Source of the DNA: Eubacteriales bacterium
GTDB taxonomy: Bacteria > Bacillota > Clostridia > Lachnospirales > Lachnospiraceae
NCBI GenBank assembly: GCA_030533235.1
Contig: JAUNJN010000017.1
Location: forward strand, 1 to 43,734
Length of the DNA stretch: 43,734 bases
Reading direction: 5' to 3'
Shown here: piece by piece, positions 16,501 to 24,044 of the stretch
Numbering within the stretch: the first letter of the stretch is position 1
Layout of the letters: each line of letters opens with the position of its first letter
The notes under the pieces: model-generated
Seen by the model: only the letters and a program-made list of their open reading frames with translations
The model's database searches: none
Told to the model about the DNA's origin: nothing
Position numbers and translations under genes: made by a program

Positions 16501-16573
16501 AACTGGTCGTTTGTCCTAGAAAACTGGTCATTCGTCGGATGTTTTACACAAGAAGAAATAGATATTGTAAAAT
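16501..16573 (+). promoter_or_regulatory. Putative LytTR operator and promoter, copy D
   Basis: Direct repeats start at 16503 and 16524 (21 bp apart). TTTACA at 16543-16548 and TAAAAT at 16568-16573 form the best core promoter of the four, with the same 19-bp spacer. The -10 is again 44 bp after the second repeat. It drives the effector/immunity section. Confidence 0.77.
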
Positions 16574-16676
16574 AATAATATAGGATTAGTTAATACAAAA
16601 CATTGAGTTTAGAACAAGAAATGTATGGAAGAAAATGGATCGACATACATGATTATAGATTATTTGGAGAGTAACT

Positions 16677-17132
16677 ATGAAAATAAAAAGGAATATATTT
16701 GTTGTTTCAGTTATATCTTTTATAATGATTTTGATGTGTGGATGTAAAAATGATAGGAAGGATTACATGGACAAGAAAATAACAAGGCTTGTTGTTGATT
16801 ACAAAAAAGAGGAGGTTCCATGTTGCGTTAGAATTGATTTTACAAATAAAAGTCGTTCTGCTTCATTGTATCTGACAGAGGTAATAAAATCTGAAGATAC
16901 ATATATGTACGCAGATGATATGGAACAAATGCTTCGAGATAAAGTGCTGAAAGATGATCAGTTGAAGGAAAAAAAGAACAAAGCCAACAATAGCTCAACA
17001 GATGAACAAGCAGTGCTCTGGAAGGTACGAGTATATTTCGAGGATGGGGAGTGGGTTCAGCTTGAAAGCCTTTCCAACCATCCCTATACACCGGATTACT
17101 GGGATGATTTTATTGCTTTGCTTGAGAAATAA
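16677..17132 (+). CDS. Small lipoprotein, possible immunity-type protein
   Basis: A 151-residue lipoprotein. The N-terminus Lys-Ile-Lys-Arg, the hydrophobic core and the lipobox Met-Cys-Gly-Cys give a type II signal peptide, so the mature part is outside the membrane. GGAGAG precedes the ATG by 7 nt. The C-terminal region (Trp-Lys-Val-Arg-Val-Tyr-Phe, then Tyr-Trp-Asp-Asp-Phe) follows the same order of strands and final helix as the two larger proteins at 17267 and 19571, so it may be a short distant relative. That similarity is by eye and weak. It is the first gene after operator copy D. No family recognised. Confidence 0.7.
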   Translation: MKIKRNIFVVSVISFIMILMCGCKNDRKDYMDKKITRLVVDYKKEEVPCCVRIDFTNKSRSASLYLTEVIKSEDTYMYADDMEQMLRDKVLKDDQLKEKKNKANNSSTDEQAVLWKVRVYFEDGEWVQLESLSNHPYTPDYWDDFIALLEK

Positions 17133-17266
17133 AATACCGGTTTTTGACATTTTACGCTTCATAAAACTTCCTAAGAGGACTCATCGTTATCAAGGGATGA
17201 CAGATTTGAATAGCATTGTCAAAGGTGAGGATTACTGTAATATGTATAAGGAGACTATAAAAAATA

Positions 17267-18025
17267 ATGAAAAGAAATGTAATATGTGGTTTGCTTTCGT
17301 TTGTTATTGGGGTTATGTTGGTTGGATGCCAATCGGAGCATAAGCCGGATGAATCAAACGGACGAACCGAATCGGGCAAAACAGAGATGGCAGAGTCAGA
17401 GGATGGTGAATTAGTCACAGTAGATGATTTTGCAAATTATTACAAATTAACAGCAGAGGATTTGGAAGCGCATGATATTGAAGGTTTCATTATGTATCAT
17501 GAGATTACGTCCAATCGATTAGAAACGCGAGATTGGATGTCAATATTAGAAAAGGATGAAACGGCAGGAATCAGCTATCGACACAACATATACAGGCAGG
17601 TTACGAGTGCAAAGACACGTATGGCAACATACGATGATGACTTTGCAGAGGCGCAGTATATTGTATATGAAACACAGATATATGAGGACGAGGGGATTGG
17701 AAGGATTGAGAATGTCATAATAGATATTCCTAATCAGAAGGTTTATTGTGGATTTGACTACAACGATTACACAAAATGTGAGAAGTCGATTGATGTTGAT
17801 GAGACATTTATCCGCTCGATTATTTCGGATTTCAATGATATGAAATTACCGGAATGGGAAAATAACATTTTGTATGCATGTGAAGGAAATGCCTATTGGT
17901 GGGATTTACACATTATTATGTCGGAGGATGATGTAATCCGATATACCGGGAATATACCGGGGAATGCAAATTCTTACGAAGACGGGTTTGAACAAATAAA
18001 AAACAGAGTAGATACACTTTTTTGA
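17267..18025 (+). CDS. Lipoprotein, candidate extracytoplasmic immunity protein
   Basis: A 252-residue protein with signal peptide and lipobox Leu-Val-Gly-Cys near residue 21. After an acidic linker, residues about 45-250 are clearly homologous to the cytosolic protein at 19571: the Asp-Phe-x-x-(Phe/Tyr)-Tyr segment, Arg-Asp-Trp, the Tyr-Glu segment, Asn-Cys/Lys-Cys-Glu-Lys, Met-Lys-Leu, Asp-Val-Ile-Arg-Tyr and Gly-Asn-(Ile/Val)-Pro motifs align in order. The pair brackets the metallopeptidase gene. I infer that this copy guards the outer face of the membrane. The ribosome site (GGAG) is far from the ATG (13 nt), suggesting weak translation. The family is not recognised. Confidence 0.78.
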   Translation: MKRNVICGLLSFVIGVMLVGCQSEHKPDESNGRTESGKTEMAESEDGELVTVDDFANYYKLTAEDLEAHDIEGFIMYHEITSNRLETRDWMSILEKDETAGISYRHNIYRQVTSAKTRMATYDDDFAEAQYIVYETQIYEDEGIGRIENVIIDIPNQKVYCGFDYNDYTKCEKSIDVDETFIRSIISDFNDMKLPEWENNILYACEGNAYWWDLHIIMSEDDVIRYTGNIPGNANSYEDGFEQIKNRVDTLF

Positions 18026-18058
18026 TAATGTAGATAATTAGAGGAGAAGGAGAAGCGT

Positions 18059-19519
18059 ATGGCAGAGTTTTATCTGAATGAGGAAGGCTTGAGAAATGAA
18101 ATTGAACGATTAGATGGGGTAAAGGATGCATTGTCCGGAGCAGTAAGAACGATGGTTAACATGAAGATACAGATTGGATTATTATCCGATTTGAAGGTTC
18201 AGGCTGCTTTAGACAAGATTATTCTGCAAGCGGGGCGAGATATTGTAAGGGTTCGTTCGATTCAGCTGGCAGGTAGGATGATATTGCGAAGATTCCGATG
18301 GGCAGAAGATGTTATCTCGGGGAATACTGTATTTGATCGTATCGCACAGTGGTTTGATGATTTGTTCCTTACTCCGGAGGAGCGAGCCGAGATTCAGGCG
18401 GAGATTGATCAGTTGCTTGCATCTTATACATATACAGATACATATGGTGTAACAAGAGTTGATGTGTACAGTATGTCACCGGACGAACGCGAGCAGCTTG
18501 TTGAGCTATATGAGCAGCTGCACCCGGGTGATGCTCGTAACATGGATACATGTTTACAGCCCTTGGCAGATGAAGGATACAATGATGATATAACATATAT
18601 TAAGGCAATTGCATATACTGCACCGGAGCCGTACCGTTCAATATATCTTGAGAATGTTGGGGATATCAACATTGTAGATTTACATTATGACAAAAATAAA
18701 TCACAGAACTATAAAAGTGGTATTGATGTAGACGGCGATGGCGTAGCAGATGGCGGTATTCGTTTCAATATCGATGAAAGATGGAGCTCTGATCCTCGAA
18801 CAAGATATAATACATTTTTTCATGAATCCGGACATGCAATCGATGATTTGTTAGCCGACGGACATGCGGGAGGAGATTTCCTCAGTCGTACATATGAAGA
18901 TGCAAATGGAGACCGGTTGACGGATGCGCTTCAGACAGATGTACGCAATTCAATTGAACATTACGTAGAAGACTACACACAAGGTATGGAATTAGGTCCA
19001 CTTGAGGAGAAGCTTGTAACCGCTGCTATTACGCGTGAGATTATGACCTGCTACGATTATCGCTATGATTATCCGGTTATGAACGATTTGACAATTATGG
19101 GTCGAGAGATACTTCCGGCATCCGATATGCAGGATATTCTCGACTACACCGTAACATCGATACAGACTGATAACAGTGGACCATCATCGGATATTATGGG
19201 CGGATATTCCGGCAATTTATTGACCGACAGGAATTCAAGTGGAAGGCCGTTGAGTTACCACCAGGCAGTAAGCTTAAGTGAACAAAGTGATGGGACTTTT
19301 GTGACTACAAATTATTGGGTACAAGGATCCGGTGGAAGTACAGAAAGCTCATTTGTGCCGTCCGGAGATTATGCATATACAGGTAAACAGGAGTCTGAGT
19401 TCTGGGCGGAAAACTTCTCAGCACAGATGACCGGAAATCAAACCGAATTAAATGGCATTGATGGTCGTTTGGATACCGGACGTGATTATGTGGTATCGAT
19501 GATTGATGACATTCGATAG
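18059..19519 (+). CDS. Putative T7SS effector: FYxN N-terminal domain plus zinc metallopeptidase
   Basis: A 486-residue protein without signal peptide; GGAGAAGGAGA precedes the ATG. Residues 1-90 form the helical FYxN domain shared with the proteins at 2457 and 21529. A middle region holds an Asp-rich loop, Asp-Val-Asp-Gly-Asp-Gly-Val-Ala-Asp (about 222-230), resembling a calcium-binding loop. His-Glu-Ser-Gly-His at 255-259 is a zincin active site. Downstream, Glu-Phe-Trp-Ala-Glu-Asn-Phe (447-453) fits the helix that supplies the third zinc ligand in lethal-factor-like and related gluzincins. The arrangement of targeting domain plus C-terminal enzyme is that of a polymorphic secreted toxin. 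The target protein is unknown. It is flanked by two homologous candidate immunity genes. Confidence 0.85.
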   Translation: MAEFYLNEEGLRNEIERLDGVKDALSGAVRTMVNMKIQIGLLSDLKVQAALDKIILQAGRDIVRVRSIQLAGRMILRRFRWAEDVISGNTVFDRIAQWFDDLFLTPEERAEIQAEIDQLLASYTYTDTYGVTRVDVYSMSPDEREQLVELYEQLHPGDARNMDTCLQPLADEGYNDDITYIKAIAYTAPEPYRSIYLENVGDINIVDLHYDKNKSQNYKSGIDVDGDGVADGGIRFNIDERWSSDPRTRYNTFFHESGHAIDDLLADGHAGGDFLSRTYEDANGDRLTDALQTDVRNSIEHYVEDYTQGMELGPLEEKLVTAAITREIMTCYDYRYDYPVMNDLTIMGREILPASDMQDILDYTVTSIQTDNSGPSSDIMGGYSGNLLTDRNSSGRPLSYHQAVSLSEQSDGTFVTTNYWVQGSGGSTESSFVPSGDYAYTGKQESEFWAENFSAQMTGNQTELNGIDGRLDTGRDYVVSMIDDIR

Positions 19520-19570
19520 TTTGTGTAGTATCATTATATAAGAAAAATTAATGGGAGAGGATTCGCAAAT

Positions 19571-20194
19571 ATGAGTACAATATCAGTAAACCGGTTTGTC
19601 GATTTCTATGGAATAACTGTTGATGATATCGCGTCCTATGATCTGCAGGGGATGATTGACGATTATGAGATCGAGGAGGCTGACTTACCTGCAAGAGATT
19701 GGTACAGAAAGCTTAAAAACGATGCAAGACTTGGCATACAGTACGGCAAAAACCTTAATCGAATCATTCGTGGAGAGGTGCGAACACTTACAGAAGCAGA
19801 TGATTTACAAAACGTAAGATATCTCGCTTATGAGATAACAAAAAATGTAGGAGATGGTTTAGTAGACACCTATGATGTTGCAATTGATGTTGAAAAACAG
19901 ACGATGTTCTATAATTGTAATTTGAGTAATATTAATAATTGCGAGAAGCAGATTCAGATGGATAAGGAGACATTAAAATCTGTGATGGCAGTTATCGATG
20001 ACATGAAGCTGGTTACATGGAATCGAAATATTGTATATGCCTACGAAGACGGTGATTATCTCTGGGATTTATTCCTGATTATGGGCAAATATGATGTGAT
20101 TCGGTATATGGGAAATGTGCCGAAAAGAGATAATGACTATGAAGACAGGTTCGACCAAATTATTCAGAAGGTAGAGAAGCTTGTGGAAGAATAA
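19571..20194 (+). CDS. Candidate cytosolic immunity protein, homologue of the lipoprotein at 17267
   Basis: A 207-residue protein that aligns over its full length with the mature part of the lipoprotein at 17267, but has no signal peptide or membrane helix, so it stays in the cytosol. Shared motifs include Arg-Asp-Trp, Cys-Glu-Lys, Asp-Asp-Met-Lys-Leu, Tyr-Asp-Val-Ile-Arg-Tyr-Met-Gly-Asn-Val-Pro and a final Asp-Arg-Phe-Asp-Gln-Ile helix. GGGAGAGG precedes the ATG. It lies 51 nt after the metallopeptidase gene, the usual place of an immunity gene. The role is inferred from context. An alternative is a substrate-handling adaptor. Confidence 0.78.
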   Translation: MSTISVNRFVDFYGITVDDIASYDLQGMIDDYEIEEADLPARDWYRKLKNDARLGIQYGKNLNRIIRGEVRTLTEADDLQNVRYLAYEITKNVGDGLVDTYDVAIDVEKQTMFYNCNLSNINNCEKQIQMDKETLKSVMAVIDDMKLVTWNRNIVYAYEDGDYLWDLFLIMGKYDVIRYMGNVPKRDNDYEDRFDQIIQKVEKLVEE

Positions 20195-20285
20195 GAACTT
20201 GAAATTCTTGTCAAAATAAGAGAAAATAAAAGAGGTATTTCTGTTGCGAAAGGTTTCGCAAAATTTATTTTATGCGGGGGTTAAG

Positions 20286-21509
20286 ATGAAACGTTTTATG
20301 AAAGTACTGCAGCTGCTTGTATGTGTAGGAGTGATGCTGTTGTGTCTTGACACGAGAGTGGCGCATGCAGGGAGCGAAACAGATGAAAACCGGACGGAGG
20401 AGGGCGCTTCGAAGGGCGAATCACAGATGGATTGCTCAAGTAGCATTGTTAAGATTGTGACAGTGTATTCCGATGAGGACGGCAATCTGTATTATGTGAA
20501 GCAGGGTACGGGATTTGTGATCGGAGTCAGCAACGGAGCTTCCGAAAACAGCGGTAAAAAATACATACTATCGGATTATGGAATCGTGGAAGGCGAGATT
20601 GCACTTGTCAACGAGATCAAGCGCAGATATGGTTTGCCGGAGGATAGCAAATTATCTCTTATGAGCTATGCGATTGGAGATATGGGTGTGTTGTCAGAGC
20701 TTAAGATTATATCTTATAGCAATGAGACAAGATATGTTGTTTTAGAGCCGTCGACAGAGCTTGCGGACAAGCAGGTGCTTAGACTTGGCAGTGGGGCAAG
20801 TATCGAGACAGAGGCACGTATCCATATCGAGGGCTACAGTGGTCTGCGAAGCATCTTTACCAATTCATCGGTCACCGAGCGTAATATTAATGTGTACGAT
20901 ACGACGATTACAGATGTCTATACAGAGGATTACTACAACGACGCTATCACATATTTTTATGTTGGAGAGCCGATTGATGAAGGTATGGCAGGCGCGCCGG
21001 TGCTTGATGCGGATGGTTGTGTAATCGGTATGTTTATTTATGAGAACGGATCGCCAAAGCTTATGGCGATGTCGGTTGACAATCTGCGTCAGATATTGGA
21101 TGCACTTGCAATCAACTACATGGTTGCAGAGGATGATATTACTTACGATATACCTACTGACGAGCAAAAGGCAGAGCTTAAGCGGCTGGTCATCGATAAC
21201 AAGGAGTACATAAGCTCGATTAATCGTAATTTTTATACGAGCACAACCTGGAATACACTCTACGAAGCTATTTCCAAGGCAGATGACGTATGCATGAGTG
21301 CAAAATCAACTGCAAAGCAATATGATGACAATATCGCGGCACTAAAATCCGCGCGTAAGAAGTTAAAGACAAAGGCATTTAAGTGGAAGCTGATTAATGT
21401 GATTGCCGGTGTAGTTGTCGTTGTATTGGTCATTATTATGGTGCGAGTCTTAAAGAAACGCAAACGTATCCAAATAAAGCAACAGGTGATTTCAAATATG
21501 GGAAAGTAA
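20286..21509 (+). CDS. Second trypsin-like pseudo-protease membrane protein, no FHA domain
   Basis: A 407-residue paralogue of the protein at 4566. GCGGGGG precedes the ATG at 20286; the longer TTG start at 20244 has no such site. Signal peptide to about residue 28, then a trypsin-like domain (about 50-280). The catalytic Ser motif reads Gly-Met-Ala-Gly-Ala-Pro (233-238) with Ala for Ser, and no catalytic His is visible. A FIVAR-like three-helix part follows (about 290-360), then one membrane helix and a short basic cytosolic tail instead of the linker and FHA domain. It may compete with, or act beside, the machinery subunit for this effector group, or bind effectors at the outer face. Confidence 0.78.
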   Translation: MKRFMKVLQLLVCVGVMLLCLDTRVAHAGSETDENRTEEGASKGESQMDCSSSIVKIVTVYSDEDGNLYYVKQGTGFVIGVSNGASENSGKKYILSDYGIVEGEIALVNEIKRRYGLPEDSKLSLMSYAIGDMGVLSELKIISYSNETRYVVLEPSTELADKQVLRLGSGASIETEARIHIEGYSGLRSIFTNSSVTERNINVYDTTITDVYTEDYYNDAITYFYVGEPIDEGMAGAPVLDADGCVIGMFIYENGSPKLMAMSVDNLRQILDALAINYMVAEDDITYDIPTDEQKAELKRLVIDNKEYISSINRNFYTSTTWNTLYEAISKADDVCMSAKSTAKQYDDNIAALKSARKKLKTKAFKWKLINVIAGVVVVVLVIIMVRVLKKRKRIQIKQQVISNMGK

Positions 21510-21528
21510 TAAGAGATGGGGGTAAGAT

Positions 21529-22230
21529 ATGAGTGATTTTTACGTAAACACTAGCATTTTGAAGGAAAAGGGACATCAGATTCAGAACATCGGAAAAGTT
21601 GTATTATCCGTAATAAAAGATATTGAGTCAATCAAATGTGAATTAAAGTCGGTATCAATTAATGTTGATGGGAGTTTGGATTCCATAGTACAAAATCTGA
21701 GGAATAGAGAAAAAGAACTTGTGGTAATGGGACAAGTGGCAGAAGTGTCTGCAAAAATGTATAAAAATGCGGAACTTACAGTTGGAAGTTCGGTTGGAGC
21801 TAACGAAATACCTGTTTCGGAGCCGACAGATGCTACGCCGGGAGATGAGGATACTTCGTCTGAAGATGATTTTGTAAATGGATGCCAATATACATATTCG
21901 GATGATAACATTCAAGTTCCTATATCTATAGAATTTTTAGATAAAGAAAATTGTATGGCTATGGCTGAAAGAATAATGGAAGAACATGGTCAAGATGGAA
22001 AGTGTAATGGGATGACAGTTCGGCGAATGGCAAAAGAAATATATGCGCATGCACTAGGATATTATTTCGCAACCGATTTACAATCTCTTGGCATTGATAA
22101 TGATTTCTTACAAGGTATGGCTGAAAGTGGGGTTGTTGCAGATCTCGGATTGGGTGATGGATTGGATGTTCATTACAATATACTATGGTACTGGATGGAT
22201 CCGTTTGATTTAGGAGCTACTTACTTTTAG
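21529..22230 (+). CDS. Putative T7SS substrate with FYxN N-terminal domain, unknown C-terminal domain
   Basis: A 233-residue protein. Residues 1-88 are the helical FYxN domain (Met-Ser-Asp-Phe-Tyr-Val-Asn at the start). An acidic Ser/Asp/Glu linker (about 88-118) leads to a C-terminal domain of about 115 residues with Asn-Gly-Met-Thr-Val-Arg-Arg-Met-Ala-Lys-Glu-Ile-Tyr-Ala-His-Ala and a Gly/Asp-rich tail ending in aromatic residues. No signal peptide. I recognise no enzyme motif; it could be a small toxin or a structural substrate. There is no obvious separate immunity gene next to it. It follows the second pseudo-protease by 19 nt. Confidence 0.7.
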   Translation: MSDFYVNTSILKEKGHQIQNIGKVVLSVIKDIESIKCELKSVSINVDGSLDSIVQNLRNREKELVVMGQVAEVSAKMYKNAELTVGSSVGANEIPVSEPTDATPGDEDTSSEDDFVNGCQYTYSDDNIQVPISIEFLDKENCMAMAERIMEEHGQDGKCNGMTVRRMAKEIYAHALGYYFATDLQSLGIDNDFLQGMAESGVVADLGLGDGLDVHYNILWYWMDPFDLGATYF

Positions 22231-22283
22231 TTTTATTTGAAGAAAAGAGGAGCAATTTAGTTGTAATAAGCAGGAGGAATCTT

Positions 22284-23843
22284 ATGCGAAAACTCAAACA
22301 AAAAGTAATTGCACTGACTACGGTTGTGGCAATGGGAATTGCCGGAGCGTATATTGCTTTGCCGGAGCAGATGAACCAAACCGGTGTGATGGAGGTAAAG
22401 GCGGCAGAGGGAACAGGACTTAATGTGGAGTACCACACGCAGGAGGAAATTGCTGCATACATTAACGAGCATAGTGAGGCACTCAATTTTACCACAACGT
22501 ATGCGGAAGAACCGAGTGCACAGTCGCCATATTCTGCGGGAGCGTTGTCAGAAGAAACCTTAAACAATGCAGCCAGCTTACTTAATATCTATCGTTATGT
22601 GGCAGGTATCCCATATAATGTCACAGTTGATGCGGACTATACAAGGTATGCGCAGACAGGCGCGCTTGTTAATGCATCAAATAATGTATTGAGTCATTTC
22701 CCGACCCAGCCTTCAGGGATGAGCACAGATATGTATGACATGGGCTATAAAGGCTGTAGCAGCTCCAATCTCGCAATGGGATTTAACCTGTGTGGAGCAA
22801 TAAAAAACGGATGGATGTATGATGGTGATGCATACAACATTGACAGACTTGGTCACCGCAGATGGTGCTTAAATCCTAAGATGAGTAAAACCGGTTTTGG
22901 AGAGGTAAAGAGCGCAACATCTACCTATCGATACACGAGTATGTATTGCTTTGATTCGGGAAATTCGGCAGGGGCATCTTATTCGGGTGTTGCATGGCCG
23001 GCACAGAATACGCCGACAACATTGTTTTATAAATATACCCCATGGTCCATCTCGATGGGCTCATCTGTGGATGCAGGTACGGTTCAGGTAACATTGGAGT
23101 GCGCAAATAACGGAACGACCTATCAGTTTAGCTCATCAAGTGCAGACGGAGATTTCTATGTAGAAAACGGCGGATACGGGCAAAAGGGCTGTATCATATT
23201 CCGGCCAACCGAAGGAACCGACTGTACGGCCGGATATACATATCATGTAAGCATAACCGGTAGTTATACTTCCGGCTCAAGCTTCAGCGTCAATTATGAT
23301 GTCAATTTCTTTGATGTGGCAAATCCGTCTGAATCCGACGACAGCAGTCTTACGAATGGAACGTGGATGCAGTCCGGCGGCAGATGGTGGTACAAGAACG
23401 AAGATGGCAGCTACCCTACCGGATGGGCAAAGATTGATTCAGTCTGGTATCTGTTTGACAGCGACGGATGGATGCTTACGGGCTGGCAACGTGACGGCGG
23501 CAGCTGGTATTACCTCGGCGGCGACGGAGCGATGCGAACCGGCTGGCTATGGGATGGCGGTAAATGGTATTTTCTGGAGTCAAGCGGAGCGATGGCGACT
23601 GGTTGGCTGCTAAACGGAGACAAGTGGTATTATTTGGAGTCAAGCGGAGCAATGCGGACCGGCTGGCTATGGAACGGAGGTAATTGGTACTATCTGAAAT
23701 CGAGCGGAGCGATGGCAACCGGCTGGAGACAGATCAATGGCACATGGTACTACATGAAGTCTTCCGGAGAGATGGTAACGGGAACTGTGACGATTGACGG
23801 ACAGACTTACACGTTTAGTCAATCGGGAGCGTGGATAAGATAA
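22284..23843 (+). CDS. Secreted CAP/SCP-like protein with cell-wall-binding repeats
   Basis: A 519-residue Sec-exported protein. CAGGAGG precedes the ATG. The signal peptide has a basic start, a hydrophobic core, and a cut near Val-Lys-Ala-Ala. Residues about 85-200 resemble a CAP/SCP domain, with an N-terminal helix carrying Asn-Ile-Tyr-Arg and a Leu-Ser-His-Phe motif. A beta-rich segment follows, then from about residue 355 six or seven repeats of about 20 residues (Gly-x-Trp-Tyr-x-Leu, Gly-Ala-Met-x-Thr-Gly-Trp) of the CW_binding/choline-binding type. It should sit on the cell wall. It is the last gene before a terminator. The link to the secretion genes is only positional. Confidence 0.85.
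   Translation: MRKLKQKVIALTTVVAMGIAGAYIALPEQMNQTGVMEVKAAEGTGLNVEYHTQEEIAAYINEHSEALNFTTTYAEEPSAQSPYSAGALSEETLNNAASLLNIYRYVAGIPYNVTVDADYTRYAQTGALVNASNNVLSHFPTQPSGMSTDMYDMGYKGCSSSNLAMGFNLCGAIKNGWMYDGDAYNIDRLGHRRWCLNPKMSKTGFGEVKSATSTYRYTSMYCFDSGNSAGASYSGVAWPAQNTPTTLFYKYTPWSISMGSSVDAGTVQVTLECANNGTTYQFSSSSADGDFYVENGGYGQKGCIIFRPTEGTDCTAGYTYHVSITGSYTSGSSFSVNYDVNFFDVANPSESDDSSLTNGTWMQSGGRWWYKNEDGSYPTGWAKIDSVWYLFDSDGWMLTGWQRDGGSWYYLGGDGAMRTGWLWDGGKWYFLESSGAMATGWLLNGDKWYYLESSGAMRTGWLWNGGNWYYLKSSGAMATGWRQINGTWYYMKSSGEMVTGTVTIDGQTYTFSQSGAWIR
23360..23820 (+). repeat. Tandem cell-wall-binding repeats inside the CAP protein gene
   Basis: The period is about 60-63 bp. The central units are very similar in DNA (GGAGTCAAGCGGAGC recurs), suggesting recent expansion or slippage within the gene. 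Confidence 0.85.
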
Positions 23844-23850
23844 TATTTTT

Positions 23851-23910
23851 AGGGTGTATGTCTTTTGGATGGAACGATAAGGTTTGGTCTGGAGGGTATG
23901 CACCCTTTTT
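23851..23910 (+). terminator. Terminator at the end of the secretion island
   Basis: AGGGTGTAT at 23851-23859 pairs with ATGCACCCT (ending at 23905) with one wobble; a long loop and a TTTTT run follow. It separates the T7SS island from the polysaccharide cluster. Confidence 0.68.
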
Positions 23911-23971
23911 GTGTGGGATGAAAAGCGGAGATGAAAAAGAATAGAACATAAAACAAGAAATATTGGATGGT

Positions 23972-24000
23972 TTGATTTTTATTACAATGTGTAGTATAAT
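23972..24000 (+). promoter_or_regulatory. Promoter of the polysaccharide export operon
   Basis: TTGATT at 23972-23977 and a perfect TATAAT at 23995-24000 with a 17-bp spacer, 45 nt before the permease ATG. No LytTR-type repeats are present, so this cluster is regulated separately. Confidence 0.8.
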
Positions 24001-24044
24001 TTCATAGATTATAGCTATTTTTATTGTGAGAGGTCTATTCGGAT

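Noticed and set aside
17143-17170. TTGACA as a promoter for the lipoprotein at 17267
   Set aside because: No acceptable -10 at 16-18 bp; the genes can be read from operator copy D.
17002-17343. Open frame of 113 codons across the gap between two lipoprotein genes
   Set aside because: Overlaps both genes in another frame and has no ribosome site or plausible protein features.
20244-20285. TTG start extending the second pseudo-protease
   Set aside because: The extension lies before a GGGGG ribosome site, and the signal peptide fits a start at 20286.
23360-23820. Regular 60-bp repeats resembling a CRISPR array
   Set aside because: They are inside an open reading frame and encode cell-wall-binding repeats; there are no unique spacers.
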